Below, one piece after another: positions 12,341 to 24,004 of a stretch of 64,000 bases of DNA. Source of the DNA: Cyclospora cayetanensis (taxonomy: Eukaryota > Apicomplexa > Conoidasida > Eucoccidiorida > Eimeriidae); NCBI RefSeq assembly GCF_002999335.1, contig NW_020312624.1:124001-188000 (forward strand), written 5' to 3'. Within the stretch, counting starts at the first letter, position 1. Each line of letters opens with the position of its first letter. Under the pieces are notes generated by a model. The model was given only the letters and a program-made list of their open reading frames with translations. It had not been told where the DNA came from and made no database searches. A program made the position numbers and the translations under genes.

Positions 12341-13938
12341 GAAGTTACGGGTTCACTTGTATGGAATAACGATGAGCTCGGGCACTGATGGCACATTTCG
12401 GCCCTTTGATTTCCTACTTGTTGCATGGGATAGTTGGTTCCATACTATAGCAGCTTCTGTTGCGTGTTGCCCCTGCTGTTGATCCGACTGTGTGCGATTG
12501 CTTAGTGTGCACACAGCGTCGAGTTGCACGCACCCCCGTGTGCCTAAAGCCCTTAGGCCAGAACCCGATGGGCTCCAGGCACTGGGAAAGAAAGGAACTT
12601 TGGGAAAGCGCATAGTCATCCCGTTTAAGATCGTTTAAGGCTTGGGGTGTCAGGGCTTGCTCTCTTGGCGGCCCTTCGGGCAGATCTTCGGGGTGTGCGG
12701 TAGGGGTCCTGGAACGTGTAGACTGCATGAGGCCAATTTTTCGGCAATTTGTCGCCTGCATTTCCCCCCACAAATCCCGAGTTTAGTGCTTGTTTTCAGC
12801 CCAGAAGTAGGTGCAGAGGCCGCAAAAGGCTTCCACCCGGCGCTCCTGTGGCTTTAAGGTGGGCACCAGTGACATACGCCCCAGCACATGAGGAAGCACC
12901 AGTGACACACGACTATGTGCAATGCATAATCAAACTTGTCAAGCGCATTTTGGGAAGCGGTGGAAGCCACTGGGGTCCTGAAAACCCCGGAAGAGCATCG
13001 CATGATGTGCCGGCTTCAAAGGGCTTTAGTCTTTTTCTCGCCACCAAGCCGTGAGGGAGCAGTCATACGGCAGCCTTCCGTGTGTGTTTTAAGCCGCTAT
13101 GCGAGCTTTCGCGGTCTTTGGCTTCAAGGGTGGGTCTTTGATGCGTTGGGCGATACTGGCATTTTGCAGGGGGAAGGCTTGCCTGAATTCCTCACAAGAT
13201 GGTTTCGACCATGAATTTGCGTTCATATGCGCACCAAGTTACATTCGACGGAAAGTTTGTTGGTTTTTGTACACCGCAAACGGCGCAGAAGCTGAGACTC
13301 GCACGCTACATCGTAATAGGGGGCGTCGGCGGCGCCTGTGGGGAACTGCACGATTCGAATGGCCTTCATCCCCGGCCCCCCCTCCCCCCTGAACCTCCAC
13401 AAAAACTGCTTCTCTCGACTCCTTCAAGAAATTCACTGCGTGCATAAGGGAGCAAGGTGCTCGTGATACAGCGGCGAGCGCTCGGGCATGCTGTGCCTCG
13501 ACTGTCCACGTCCCTCCGCTCCGAGCTGGCTACGCCTGTCTCATGACTTTGCAGCGCCAACCCCGATTGCGGTCTGCCTCACTCTTCCATTCTTTGCATA
13601 ACGGCCTTCTGAGGCTTGCAGTATACGTCTGGCAATGCAGAAAACGAAAAAGGCCAACAGCGCAGCTACGGGGGTGTAGGAGGGGCTGCTTCCGAGCGAA
13701 CGTACAACTTGACGGAAGCTCTGCCCTGTGCTTTCCGCTGGCGCTCCTGATACAGAACACTTGCCACCACCACTGATAGCGACTAGGACTTAAGGACTCT
13801 ACTAGCGGCATTTCGAAGCCGGCTAGGGAGCCCGTTCGTCCCTTTTTAGCCTGTTTGACCTCAGTGTTGACGCAGTGTAGTCGCACGTTGTTGGCGGCGT
13901 TCGTGGAAGGCCGTCCCCGAAACTATGCGGAAGGCGCG

Positions 13939-16900
13939 ATGACTCGCGTGTGGGGAGTTCTAAGTCTCGCAAGCTGTCTGCTGGGAGCTTCTGCGTCTCG
14001 AATCCAACCAGGAGTGAGCCGGATCTGCCTCTCCAAGGCCATGTCTGTGTACAGCCTAGCTGCCCTAGGCTTTTCTCGGCAGCAGCCGGCAGAGAAGCAG
14101 TCACTCACAGACCCTGTAAACCTCAGTTTCCTGCTATTTTCCGTGCTGCATAACTATGTACTGTGTCTCTCAGGACCCCCCAGTTCCACCGCCTCTGACG
14201 CCGCTACCCCAACGTCTGGTACGTTCTCTCGTTAAAGGCCCTGCCTGCACCCAATCTTCTCCGTTCTGCGAGAGTGGGTATGTGTAAATGTGTGTAAGTG
14301 AATGTGAGTGTGTGTATGTATGTATGTGTGAATGTGTGTGTGTGAGTGTGTGTGAGTGTGATTGTGTGTGTGTGTGATTGTGTGTGTGTATGTATGTGTG
14401 AATGTGTGTGTGTGAATGTGTGTGTGTGTAAGTGAATGTGTGTGTGTGTGATTGTGTGTGTGTGTGTAAGTGAATGTGAGTGTGTGTGTATGTATGTATG
14501 TGTGTGTATGTATGTGTGTGCGTGTGTAAGTGAATGTGAGTGCGTGTGTAAGTGAATGTGTGTGTGTGAGTGTGCGCGTGTGTAAGTGAATGTGAGTGCG
14601 TGTGAGTGTAAGTGAATGTGTGTGGGTAAATGTGTGTGAGTGAATGTGTGTATGCAAGTGTATATGCACGTGTATATGTATACGTATGTGTGTATGTATG
14701 TGGAAGCACCTGCACATCTCCACATCTCGTGAGCGTGAGAACGTTTGCTGCCTCCTGCAGCCCCTGCAAAGTCTGAGCGGTCGCACACGCGCAGAAGCAG
14801 CGGGAACTGTTTCAAGACTCTTGCAGACGCCATGGAGCGTCACGGATCTTCCAAGATCACCCAAAGCGCGGGAGTCTTCTCCGCCTCTTGTGGTGGTGTT
14901 AACGAGACCTTTTGAGCGCATGACTGCGCGACGGCTTTTGAGATGTTTCTGCGAGGGGGCCTCTTCGAGTGACTCCAGGCAGGCACGGGAGCTCGACTTG
15001 GAAGAGACAGATTCAGAGTTTCTCAGCAAAAGAGGCGAGACACCGCTGGCCCTTAGCGGCTCGCAGAAAGCGTCCTCTGCCTTAGGTAGGTTCCGTTGTT
15101 AGTGGGAGTCTTGAGGTTTTTTTGGAGCAGAGGAGGGGAAAGGCGGGGGGGATTAGCGCGCGCTAATTTCCCTCTCTTCCCCTTCCTCCCCTCCCCTCTC
15201 CCTGCAAGCTGCCTGCCTCAACGGCAGAACGCCAGGGCAGGGAGTTCGTGGTTACAGCGAACCCCGCTGCACAAAGTACAGTTGCATTTCCCTCTGAAGG
15301 ACGATGCTGACGTCGGCAGCCAATGTTGTTTGCGTGCCAACTGGCGGATATTTGTTAAGAAATGTGGGGTGCGTTCTTTTGACTTTAGCCGTAGGATTGG
15401 AGAGGCTTCGCTCCGGCGCCGTCCTGCTGACTCTCGAGCTGCCGAGCATTCTCGAGGGGGCTAATATGCTTCCACAGCGTCACTCGGAGGGGAGTGACGG
15501 TGCGGCAAAAGGTTCAAAAGTGCTTTTAAGGCCTTCACGAGGCTCCCTGCATCGCGCCAGGCAACCTGTGCCTTTTTTTTCTAAAAGCTCCGGTGTGCCG
15601 TCTGCCTCTGAGGGAGCACCCGATGCGCCAACGCACTCTTCAAAAGACAACGACGGTGGTGCAAGCATCTTCTCCTTAGAAGCTTCTCTGCTGCATCGCC
15701 TTGCCGCGCCGCTGGTGGAAGCAGCCGACGTTCTGGTGATGCCCCTGCTGCACCCCCGCTGCTTTGCAGCGCAGCCTAGTCAGGACGCTTGGCGGGCAGA
15801 CTCGCTCGGAGAGATGCTGTGGCTTGGCGACGGCGACGGCGAAATGAATAGTGACGCATGCTCCGAACGGCGTGCCAGCAGTGGGGAGCGATCTCCAGAG
15901 GAAGCGCAAGCGGCGGCGGCAGTTTCCCCCGGACCCTCGTCCCCTGCAGCGCTGCGATTCCACCTCTCAGAAGAGGTCGCGCTGCTCTTGCGAGCGATGA
16001 AGGAAAGGCTGCAGGCACACGCAAGTGCCAGTCCGCAGGCGGGTGCCAGGCCAAAAGGAGAGCCGAAAGCGTCGCCCATCGAGAGCGCGAAGGGGGAGGG
16101 AGAGAGCGGGGGATTCTCCCAACTGCCGCGCTTGCCACGCATTGTTGTACTGCTGGGGGTGAGCGGCTTAGAGCTTTTAAGCACGCGGCCGGTAGAGGCC
16201 ATAGGCTTTGTTTCTAGTTCTCTGCGGCGTTTGTGCACACACATGCCGCGCATAGAACGCTGCAACTGCCGAACACGGCTGTCGGCTCACGCTGCGGAGG
16301 CTTGAAGGGCCTCTCACGTCGGGAGCAAGGGGGGAGGAAGAGGGGGGAAGGCGGGGGGAGAGAGAGGGGCACCGAATCTGCTGACGCTCGAATTGTGGCA
16401 AGGCGAGGCTTTCGCGCTGCTGCAGGAGAAGATCTCGCCAGCACTCCAGGAAGCGGTCAGAACCGAAGTTGCTAGCGCCCTCGGCATAGATGGAGGTGCG
16501 TAGAAGCACACAAGCAGTCTTTCGTGTCTCAGCCGAATCCGGCCTTTGAAAAGGGGCTCTGCAGCGACGCGTTGAACGGCCCCGCAGAGAAGAAACCGAT
16601 GATTTTCGTGACCCCTAACGAGCCATTTGACTTCTCCAGGAGCTCGCATCTGCTGTTTCACTGCAGGGGCCGTTGAAGTTATTGCGGTACGGCTGCCGGG
16701 AGAAGAAGCGGAGGCTCAGGCAGCGCTTGACCGCGTGATCCAAGCTGTTCGGCCTCGCAACCGTTCTGCCTTGCAAATCGCAGGTGGGCTACCCAAGCGG
16801 CGCTCTGAAGCGTGCTTTGAACAGGCTTTTCCCTTCTTATTTCGGATTCTTTTGTTGGCCTGTCGACGCCCGCAGTATGCTGCTTCGCTCGCTTGTTACC

Positions 16901-18526
16901 ACTGCACAATGTGCATCCATGCTGAGGGTGCCTGATATGCCGCAAGGCGTAGATTTTTTGACATGTGGGATCGCGTTACGCGCGCAGACGCGCTGGCGGA
17001 CTTTCTGATTGGAACGCCCCCTACGGGGCCTCCAAGCTCAATTGAATTCACGACGCATGCACTGGCCACTAATGCTTGCGCAGCGGCCTTCAGAAAATGC
17101 CTGATGGATGCAAAGGTCGGCATTGTTTCGCACGGCGCCAGTCACGCAGCCCCCGCCATCCGACATGGGAGCCAGAAAAAGCTCCCGCGTAGGAGACGCT
17201 TTGACAGATGCTGATTTAGCAGAGATACGAGCCTGCAGCCTTTTCCGTGTCGGTTTTCAGAAGCGGCTTTCTGGGTTTCAGGAGCTGCATGGGAAAGAGG
17301 GTGTTTCGCACTCTTTTGGCGCGATGATGCAAAAGGTCTTGGCCGAGGCGTTAGCGACCTACGACCACCAGACTCGGCCGTATCAGGTGTGGAGGGGCCT
17401 TCAGGGGCCCCTTCTTCCCCCTCCCCTTGTCCGTTGCCGCAGTGGCATAGTTGCAGCACCAGCTCTGCGCAAAGCCTGCTTAGAGGGAAAGGTGGTTCTA
17501 TGCCAGGGCGCTGTGATCCGTGCAGCTCTCGTCGGAACGCAGTGTGTTGCGGGACGAGCTGCGGCGATCTGTGGAAAGGGCACTTCGCCTTGCTTATTTG
17601 AAGTAGGTGGTGCTTATGAGCAGTCCACCGGAGGCCGAGGGTCAGAAACAGCGATGATAGCGGGGAGGGAGGGAAGGGGGTGTCTTGCGGCAGTGCCGAG
17701 ATTAACGGACAGTGTACGCTAGACGCTCTCCGAAGGACGTCACACGTGTGTGCTGCGCTACCTCTCTGTATGATCCAGGGAAGCCGTATCCATAGAGAAC
17801 GATGCCAGATCGAGGCTTCGAGCCCAGCTGGTGGCTGCGCTGCAAAAGGATGCAGAACGCTTTGAATCCTTGGCCCCCGGCATATTGCGGAAGGTTCGTC
17901 CGTAGCAGTGCCTTTAAGGCGGGACTGAAGCTCGCAGTATTTTTTGTTGAGCTCTACGAACGGTATTCTTCAAGACGCACACAACAGCCCTGGCGCGCCA
18001 TGTAGACCAGGCTATTTCCCGTGCTGCTCTCGCACATGCACGTTGTGGCGGTCTGTTTCGTGTGCAGGCCCTAGAGGCGGCCGACAAGCGCCTGATGTGC
18101 TTGCTGCCTCCCGCGGCTGTTGGCATGACGCGAATTCGCAATCAGCAGGACACTCCGAGCCAAACAATGTTTACCGACACGCTGGAGCATCATTCAGACC
18201 GGGAGAAGGCGTTACAGGCAGCCGCCTCGGCTTCCCGGGATGCTTGGCTGTGCCGCAGGTTTTGCGTCTCCCTGCTCGAAATACACTTGGTGCTTCTTCA
18301 AAAGCTAGCGAAGAACTTTTCGACCATGGCCGTGGAGATGTCGCAATCGCCGCTTGCCGCCTTGCTCAGACGACAACATGTATGTGCCGTATTGGGATAC
18401 GCGACGGCTACCTGCCGCACAAGGGGTGGGGGGAGGGGGAGCCGGGAGGAAGCGAAGAAGGAGGGTCTTTCTTCCTTTGACGAATTTTCCTCCTCGCTGC
18501 GGGCAGCTGGCCGCCACACTCATTAG
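13939..18526 (+). CDS. Secretory GBP/atlastin-like protein with a degenerate G domain (tentative)
   Basis: Large multi-exon gene. It starts with a signal peptide (MTRVWGVLSLASCLLGASAS). Phase-consistent exons: 13939-14115, 14174-14218, 14761-15085, 15228-15275, 15389 to about 16300, one ending at 16495, 16640-16783, about 16935-17100, about 17208-17386, 17526-17602, 17779-17893 and 18068-18526. Several inner boundaries are unsolved. A beta strand SPPLVVVLTRPFERMTARR sits where a P-loop would be. Next comes AAQTVGLERL, like the QTxGxW switch of guanylate-binding proteins, then GAVLLTLELPS in the place of the LLDTEG strand. The C-terminal half is helical and carries PTGPPSSIEFTTHALA, like the start of the GBP helical domain. 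Canonical GKS and DTEG residues are absent. The family call rests on motif order only. The protein probably acts in the secretory pathway. Confidence 0.5.
14279..14700. repeat. TG/TGTGAGTG microsatellite in an intron
   Basis: Imperfect (TG)n with interspersed GAATG, GTAAG and ATGTATG units. It fills most of the second intron of the GBP-like gene (14219-14760). Read on the minus strand it gives long His-Thr frames, which are artefacts. Confidence 0.9.
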
Positions 18527-20800
18527 ATAGGCCTCTCCTCGCGAATCAAAGACATGTACCTTCGAACTAGGAAGCATTTGTAAAAGTGCGCTTCTTGTCA
18601 GCTTTGTTATCTGCTACGCTCGCCCACAGAGTCGTCCGTGGTTGGGTGTTTCTCTTCGGCCGGCCCTCTCCATTGCGAGCCTCCTTCGCATGCGCGGAAA
18701 AGGCAACCTACAGGGCTATTCGCGGTACAACGCAGGTCCCGTGCAATTGCTTTTCGGGTAGGCTTGGGTTGCTGTATCAACGCTTGCGCTGTCTTTCACA
18801 CTTCAGATTCTTTAGCAAAAGTGTACGCGTATACGAGCCTCTGGATCGGTCCCTAATATTCATTGTCGAGTTGCTCGTATGCGTGTGCGGGCTTCAGCTT
18901 CACAAACGATGGCGAAGGGCTGGCAAGCGGCCGCCCCTTTGCTTTCCGCCTGCAACCCAAAATTCATTTTGACGTGGAGGTAGACTGAATGAGGCCGACA
19001 TATCCCGGTAGAGTGTGACTGGGGCAGCTGCGAAGAGGAGGCAATGCGTTGTGTTTGTCAGAAGATAGCACACATGCATGCAGCACAACCTACGAAATGG
19101 GGATAAACGTTTCCTCCAAAGGTATAGAGCAAACAGGGATTGGGGTGGTTATCGTGGCACTGATACACACAGTGAACTAATGAAGCCAAAGGAGCAAGCT
19201 CCTTAGCGATCCATAGTTTAGGCCTTCCGGCCAGTAGCATGCGATGGTCTCTTGTCTTTTTTGGCGGACCCAAACATGCAAACCTGCTTGTTTTCGATTG
19301 TGTACCCTGGATCTGTAATTGCCAGTAAAACCTCCTTTATATTGGGCTTCTTTCAAGCTGTATCTGGCAGCAGTTATCGTCAGATAGGCATTTCTCCCAG
19401 GAGGTAAAAGCTAAGAGAGGCCTAGCAGCAGCGCTAGACGCAGCGCTGCACCCTGCGTCTGCCATTAAATGCAGTTGGAACAGGTCACTAAAGGGCAAGT
19501 TGGTGCTCCGGTGCGAAGCGTTAAATAACAGCGAAGAAATATCTGCGCCAACTAGTTCACAGCTAAAATTGGGCGCTCTGTCGGAAAAGGCTACTCTCTT
19601 TGCATTGTTTATCAGTACAATTCACTTCATTTCGCCTCCACCCTTATAAGGCCTATGGATTGAAGGCCACCCGTCGTGGGGGTCTGAGGCTTATAGGGCT
19701 TGTAGGTGGAAAACGTTGTTTTGGGCGTATATTCGCAGGCCTCTTCTGGCAAGCCGCTTCAGCCTGGAGGCATACGTTTGTTAGCAACGCAGGAACTTGT
19801 TCCTCCAGGGGTCATGGAAGAAAAGAGAGCCTGTTATTCAAACACATTTGGTACACTCTAGTGGCGAAACACGCGAACCAATAGGCACATCACTGCCCTC
19901 CAGTAAACATCGTGTCTTGCAAAACGAAACCTTGGAGCACCGTTCGGAGAGTTAAGCTGGTACCATCTCTCCTCCACTGGGACATCTGGTCTGCCCCTCT
20001 TTCTCTGTATTCCACAACCTTTCAAAGAATCCACTTTAGGAAGACCTTGTGCAGAGGGCTGCAAATTGCACTTGAACCAACAAAACGATGAAGTGTTTTC
20101 ACCTCAAGTTGTGGGGATGTGCAGTTAAGTGCGCTTGCCCTCCGCCTCCACGTTATTACTATGGGTCAAAAGTGTCACTTATAAAGTTGGCATCTAGTTT
20201 AATGTGTGCTGTTCGACTGAGTTCTACAACATCCTCTGATTTTCGCAGTATCGATGTTCCTCCTCGGAAAGTTTGGTGTGCTGCGTACCTACAGCTTAAA
20301 ATAAAATAGCAAGGGTTTTCTTTTAGCTGTTTAGTCTTCGAGTAGAGAATTTTCAGTGTTGCAGAATCAATGTGGGGAAGACTACGAAGGTTGTGTCTCG
20401 ATCCTGATTGCCAGTGCTGAGGTGGGTGCAAGCGAAATTCGAACGGGATAGCTGTGCGCTGAAAGGCAACACCCATGTGTAGAATTATACGTATTTCTTA
20501 CTGTGCTAAAAATCAAAGTCTGTGTTGTGGCATTCAAGGCTGGGAAAAATGCCCAACGAGAGCAGCACATGACACGGTGCAATGCTGCTAGCCACGAACG
20601 CTGCCACAGCACGCGAGCCACCCTGCTGTGCTTTGCCCAGGTGTCGCTTTCTGGTGAAGCTTCCGACCATACCAACAAAACTCTAGCCAAATAAAGAGGT
20701 TGTAGCATTACATTAGAGTGTTGCTTACGTGAATAAGCTCCTTTCCCCTCTCCGACCAACCCGGTGTCCAACTGATTGCATCGTCCACTACCCTTCCACA
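18527..20800. other. Intergenic, no gene recognised
   Basis: No supported coding exon. Short frames on both strands look random. The right end is the presumed promoter of the secreted-protein gene that begins at 20801. Confidence 0.5.
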
Positions 20801-22498
20801 ATGGCTCGTGTCCTCTCCATTGTTGCATTGGGCCTGTTTTGCAGCCTTCCATCCACTTTGGCTGTTAGAACAAAACTTACCGGTGAGCAGAATGAAGAGG
20901 AATTTATTGCTTTCCGTTTGCTTAAGGCGAGCAATGGAGTCTCGAATTAGTTTGCAGTCGAAGGCTTGCCTATGGGATGCTGTCGGGGGAAGATATTAGG
21001 CTGCGGGGTGCACTCGTTTTCTGAATGCATCATTGGAATTTGACTTTTAATAGCCTTGGTAGGGTCATTCATGACTCTCCTGGCCAAGATTTGTTCGTGT
21101 TTCCGACTCCCCACACAACAGTGGACCACCATGGAGTTCATGAGGGCTTGGTAGCTTGTTGGCCCTCAGTGGGTCATTCTTCACGCTTTGACCATTCACA
21201 TTTCAAGTGTCACTATGTCCTGCTTTTGTGCAGAGGATGACAACTCGAACTCGGAAGTGGCATTTGACGGGGACGGGTCCGTCGAAGAGAGCAGTTTGTC
21301 GAGTGAGTAGGAACTGTGGATTTCCCTCTATGGGTTGCTGCACGCAGCGCAAAGGGTAGATGCTGCTTGTGGTGTGCTTTTTAGATTTCCGCTCTAGCTA
21401 TTCGAATATCAGACTTAGCCAGGAAAGTTGGAGGCTATGCCTTCAGATATGTCCTGCTACCACTGTGCTGCAGGCAAACCGGAATTTATCGAGGCCAACT
21501 GTGGAATATTGACCGTGCTTGGCGGGCTTGCGATCGATGAGTCAGTCAAGGTAACGGCCAATGGGTGGGAAAATGAGACGTTGGACTTCATTGTTTACCT
21601 CGTCAGCGATGATACTTCAAGTTCTGCCCAGTCAAGACTTGCCAAGTCCAATACTGTACAACAAGTCTCGGAGGAAAGCGAAGATGAGCATGTTGCTGAG
21701 CCTATACTCGCCGTGCGTATTCCCGGTGTCCAAGGCGATAAAGAAAAATCTAATGAGGGACCCGCTGTCTTACTATATCAGAGCGACCCCTCGAACCCTA
21801 CGGAGATTCCCTTGGATACTCCAGCAGGCCCCACTACACCGTTCATGATTATACTCAAACAGTTGTCCTACACAGAAATGCAGGTTACAGTTTACACGTG
21901 GATCTCTGGGTGAGCTTTCCTCCACGCAGTCGTTAATTAGCAGTGCGGGCACTACACGCAGCCGCAATTGCGCAGCAATTATTTCACCCGTTCGAACTGA
22001 CAATTAGTATTTTCCGTTGTCCGCATCAGTCGGTGTCTACCTGTGCTGTCTTCCTTCCGACTTGCCCCTGGCGGGAACCTGGAGGCTCTGGAGCGTAAGT
22101 ATAGGGAATTGCAGCAGGACATGTCGCTCCGGCAGCAAGTGCAGTGCTTTTTGCGTTTGATTACTGTGCTGTGCAGGAGGGTTTCGAGGAGAAGTGCCAC
22201 CGGTCGGTGGCACTCAACTGCTGTCAATGCGGGCACCGGTATGCAAGCGCGAAACTTCCGGCTTCACGTGAATAACAGCGCACCTAAGGCTCTCAGGGTT
22301 TATGGCCCCCGTTCCGGTAATTGGCTGACTGCCGAAGAGGGCACATGTGACCAAGTTGACCCTCCCTTGGTAGAAGTCGTTCCATCGACTGAAGCGGAGC
22401 CTGAAGTTGTGCTTGAAGCGGAGCCTGAAGTTGCGGCCGAGGCGGAGCTCCTGGCGAAAGCGCATGTAGCAACTTCTGCCAGCCAAGAGGAGCCATAA
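20801..22498 (+). CDS. Small secreted protein, unidentified
   Basis: Six exons with matching phases: 20801-20882, 21234-21302, 21474-21909, 22030-22094, 22177-22238 and 22289-22498, giving about 307 aa. It starts with a clear signal peptide (MARVLSIVALGLFCSLPSTLA). A short acidic linker follows, then a domain of about 145 aa with little cysteine and one sequon (NET), probably beta-rich. The C-terminal exon ends in an acidic repeat (EAEPEVV, EAEPEVA, EAELL). There is no transmembrane or hydrophobic GPI-type C-terminus, so a soluble export, surface or organelle-lumen protein is likely. I do not recognise a family. The introns are small and have normal GT-AG ends; the junctions at 22094 and 22238 are the least secure. 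Confidence 0.65.
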
Positions 22499-24004
22499 GC
22501 ATCAATGAAGCGGACCCGTAAAAATTAAGGCTAAGGGCACTGATGAGAGTTACCGCCCTGCCCAGAAGCGAAGCCTTCGAGGGAGAGTCAGAGGCAAGCA
22601 AGAACGTCTCAGAAGGAGCAAATGAAGGGTCATTTGGTATATTCCTTGTTTGCTGACTACTAATGCCTACTGGGAGAGGCGCGGCATCTTTGGTCCATGC
22701 AACATTCCACGTGCAGCGCAGTTGTCGTGTCCATCAATCAGCCTCCGTATCTCTACTATTGGTTAAGAATAACATTGGCAATGAGTGGGACCAATATTTA
22801 CACCATATGGCTACAAAGCAGCGCCGTTGGCGGGGGGCAGGCAGACTGCCTTCGTAACAATGAATGCCATATTTTTTGTAGAGTGAGAAATGGTGCATGC
22901 GGCGGTTCATTGGGCAAGCTGTTTCTTCCCATATCTTTTCTGCAGGTCTCTGTACCATACGAAGGAAGGCATTCTATAAAACAACCGAGTGGTAGTAGAC
23001 ACGTAGTGAAGAGCATGCTAGCACAAAGTTTGGTGCGTACTGTTGAGATTGTTGGTTGGGCGCGTACTCTGCGTACCGGGGTATAGAGATAGCGAGCAGC
23101 GGGAATTCATCGTGGCGTGCAAAAACTGGAATTGCGGTGCAGCATCGTGAAAAGAGTTCTAACGAGGCTTCCGTTCCAGAGGAAGCCGAACATTGCACAT
23201 CGTGGCACATACATCCTTAAGTTTTTGCTTATGTGCTCTGGCTGTGCTGGGGGCTAGTGAGTGCAGTGCTGGAAGGTCGTCCCCACAGCATGCTGCGTGC
23301 GTAACTGGAAACTAAGCTTTTGGATGCCTTTACGCACTCTAGGCTGCAAGCTAGAATTAGACCAGGGGACTTTCGTTAGAAGACTTACGAATGCGAATCT
23401 GGGCACCTTCGGTGTTGTATCAGCTTGTTTGCAGTTTAAGGCAGTAGCGCTGCTGATCCACGGAGTAAAGCAGGTGGTATTAGATTCTGGAGGGGTGGGC
23501 TTGGCGTTTAGGGTATTTGCGAACATGTTCAGTGTTTTCAGGCTGGCGTTGTGCCTCTTTTGCAGTGGTGATGCCGAGGGGAAAGACTCATAGGGTGCCG
23601 TCATTCAGTATGGGGTGTTGCTTCCTGAAACGCAAACTGCCTCCAGGAGGCCGGTTCGCGAAATACGAAATCGCCAGTGAATGCGCAATATAACGTTCAA
23701 TGAGGCACTGTTAGTGGCGGAAGGCATGATAGTGTGTGCAAACTCGCTGAAGACCAGCGCCCAGCATCCCGTGTTACCTTACTTTAATCCCACACATCGA
23801 AAGAAACAGCCCTTTCGGAGGCTTTCTCTGTGCCTAAATTGTGAGCGGCAACACGTGAGTTTGACAAAAGTGGTTTCTCGAGTGCACTGCAAGTGCCTCT
23901 TCGTGGGGAGGTGGGACACCCCTGAAACACGGGCGTTGACAATATTGACTTACTGCTTTCAAATTCCGCAAATCTTTATTCTACCATAACCTCTATGTGG
24001 TAGC
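22499..24004. other. Intergenic, no gene recognised
   Basis: Overlapping frames of about 110 codons on both strands at 23254-23604 look unordered, and neither has good splice partners. Nothing else stands out. Confidence 0.45.

Larger units (their letters stand above)
5900..13938. other. 8-kb gene desert with degenerate dispersed repeats
   Basis: No ORF chain here looks like protein. ORFs up to about 130 codons occur on both strands but have skewed, unordered composition and no splice-phase continuity. The stretch holds two copies of a degenerate dispersed repeat (about 7440-7720 and 11920-12340) and a related block near 7000-7210. A short frame at 13202-13447 (+) was considered and not called. 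A long non-coding RNA or very long 5' UTR introns of the following gene cannot be excluded. Confidence 0.5.

Noticed and set aside
13202..13447. A short plus frame with YIVIGGVGGACG, dinucleotide-fold-like glycines
   Set aside because: Too short, no supporting exons and ends in Pro-rich noise; glycine spacing alone is not evidence.
14170..15029. Long minus-strand frames made of His-Thr repeats
   Set aside because: They are the reverse reading of a TG microsatellite inside an intron of the plus-strand gene.
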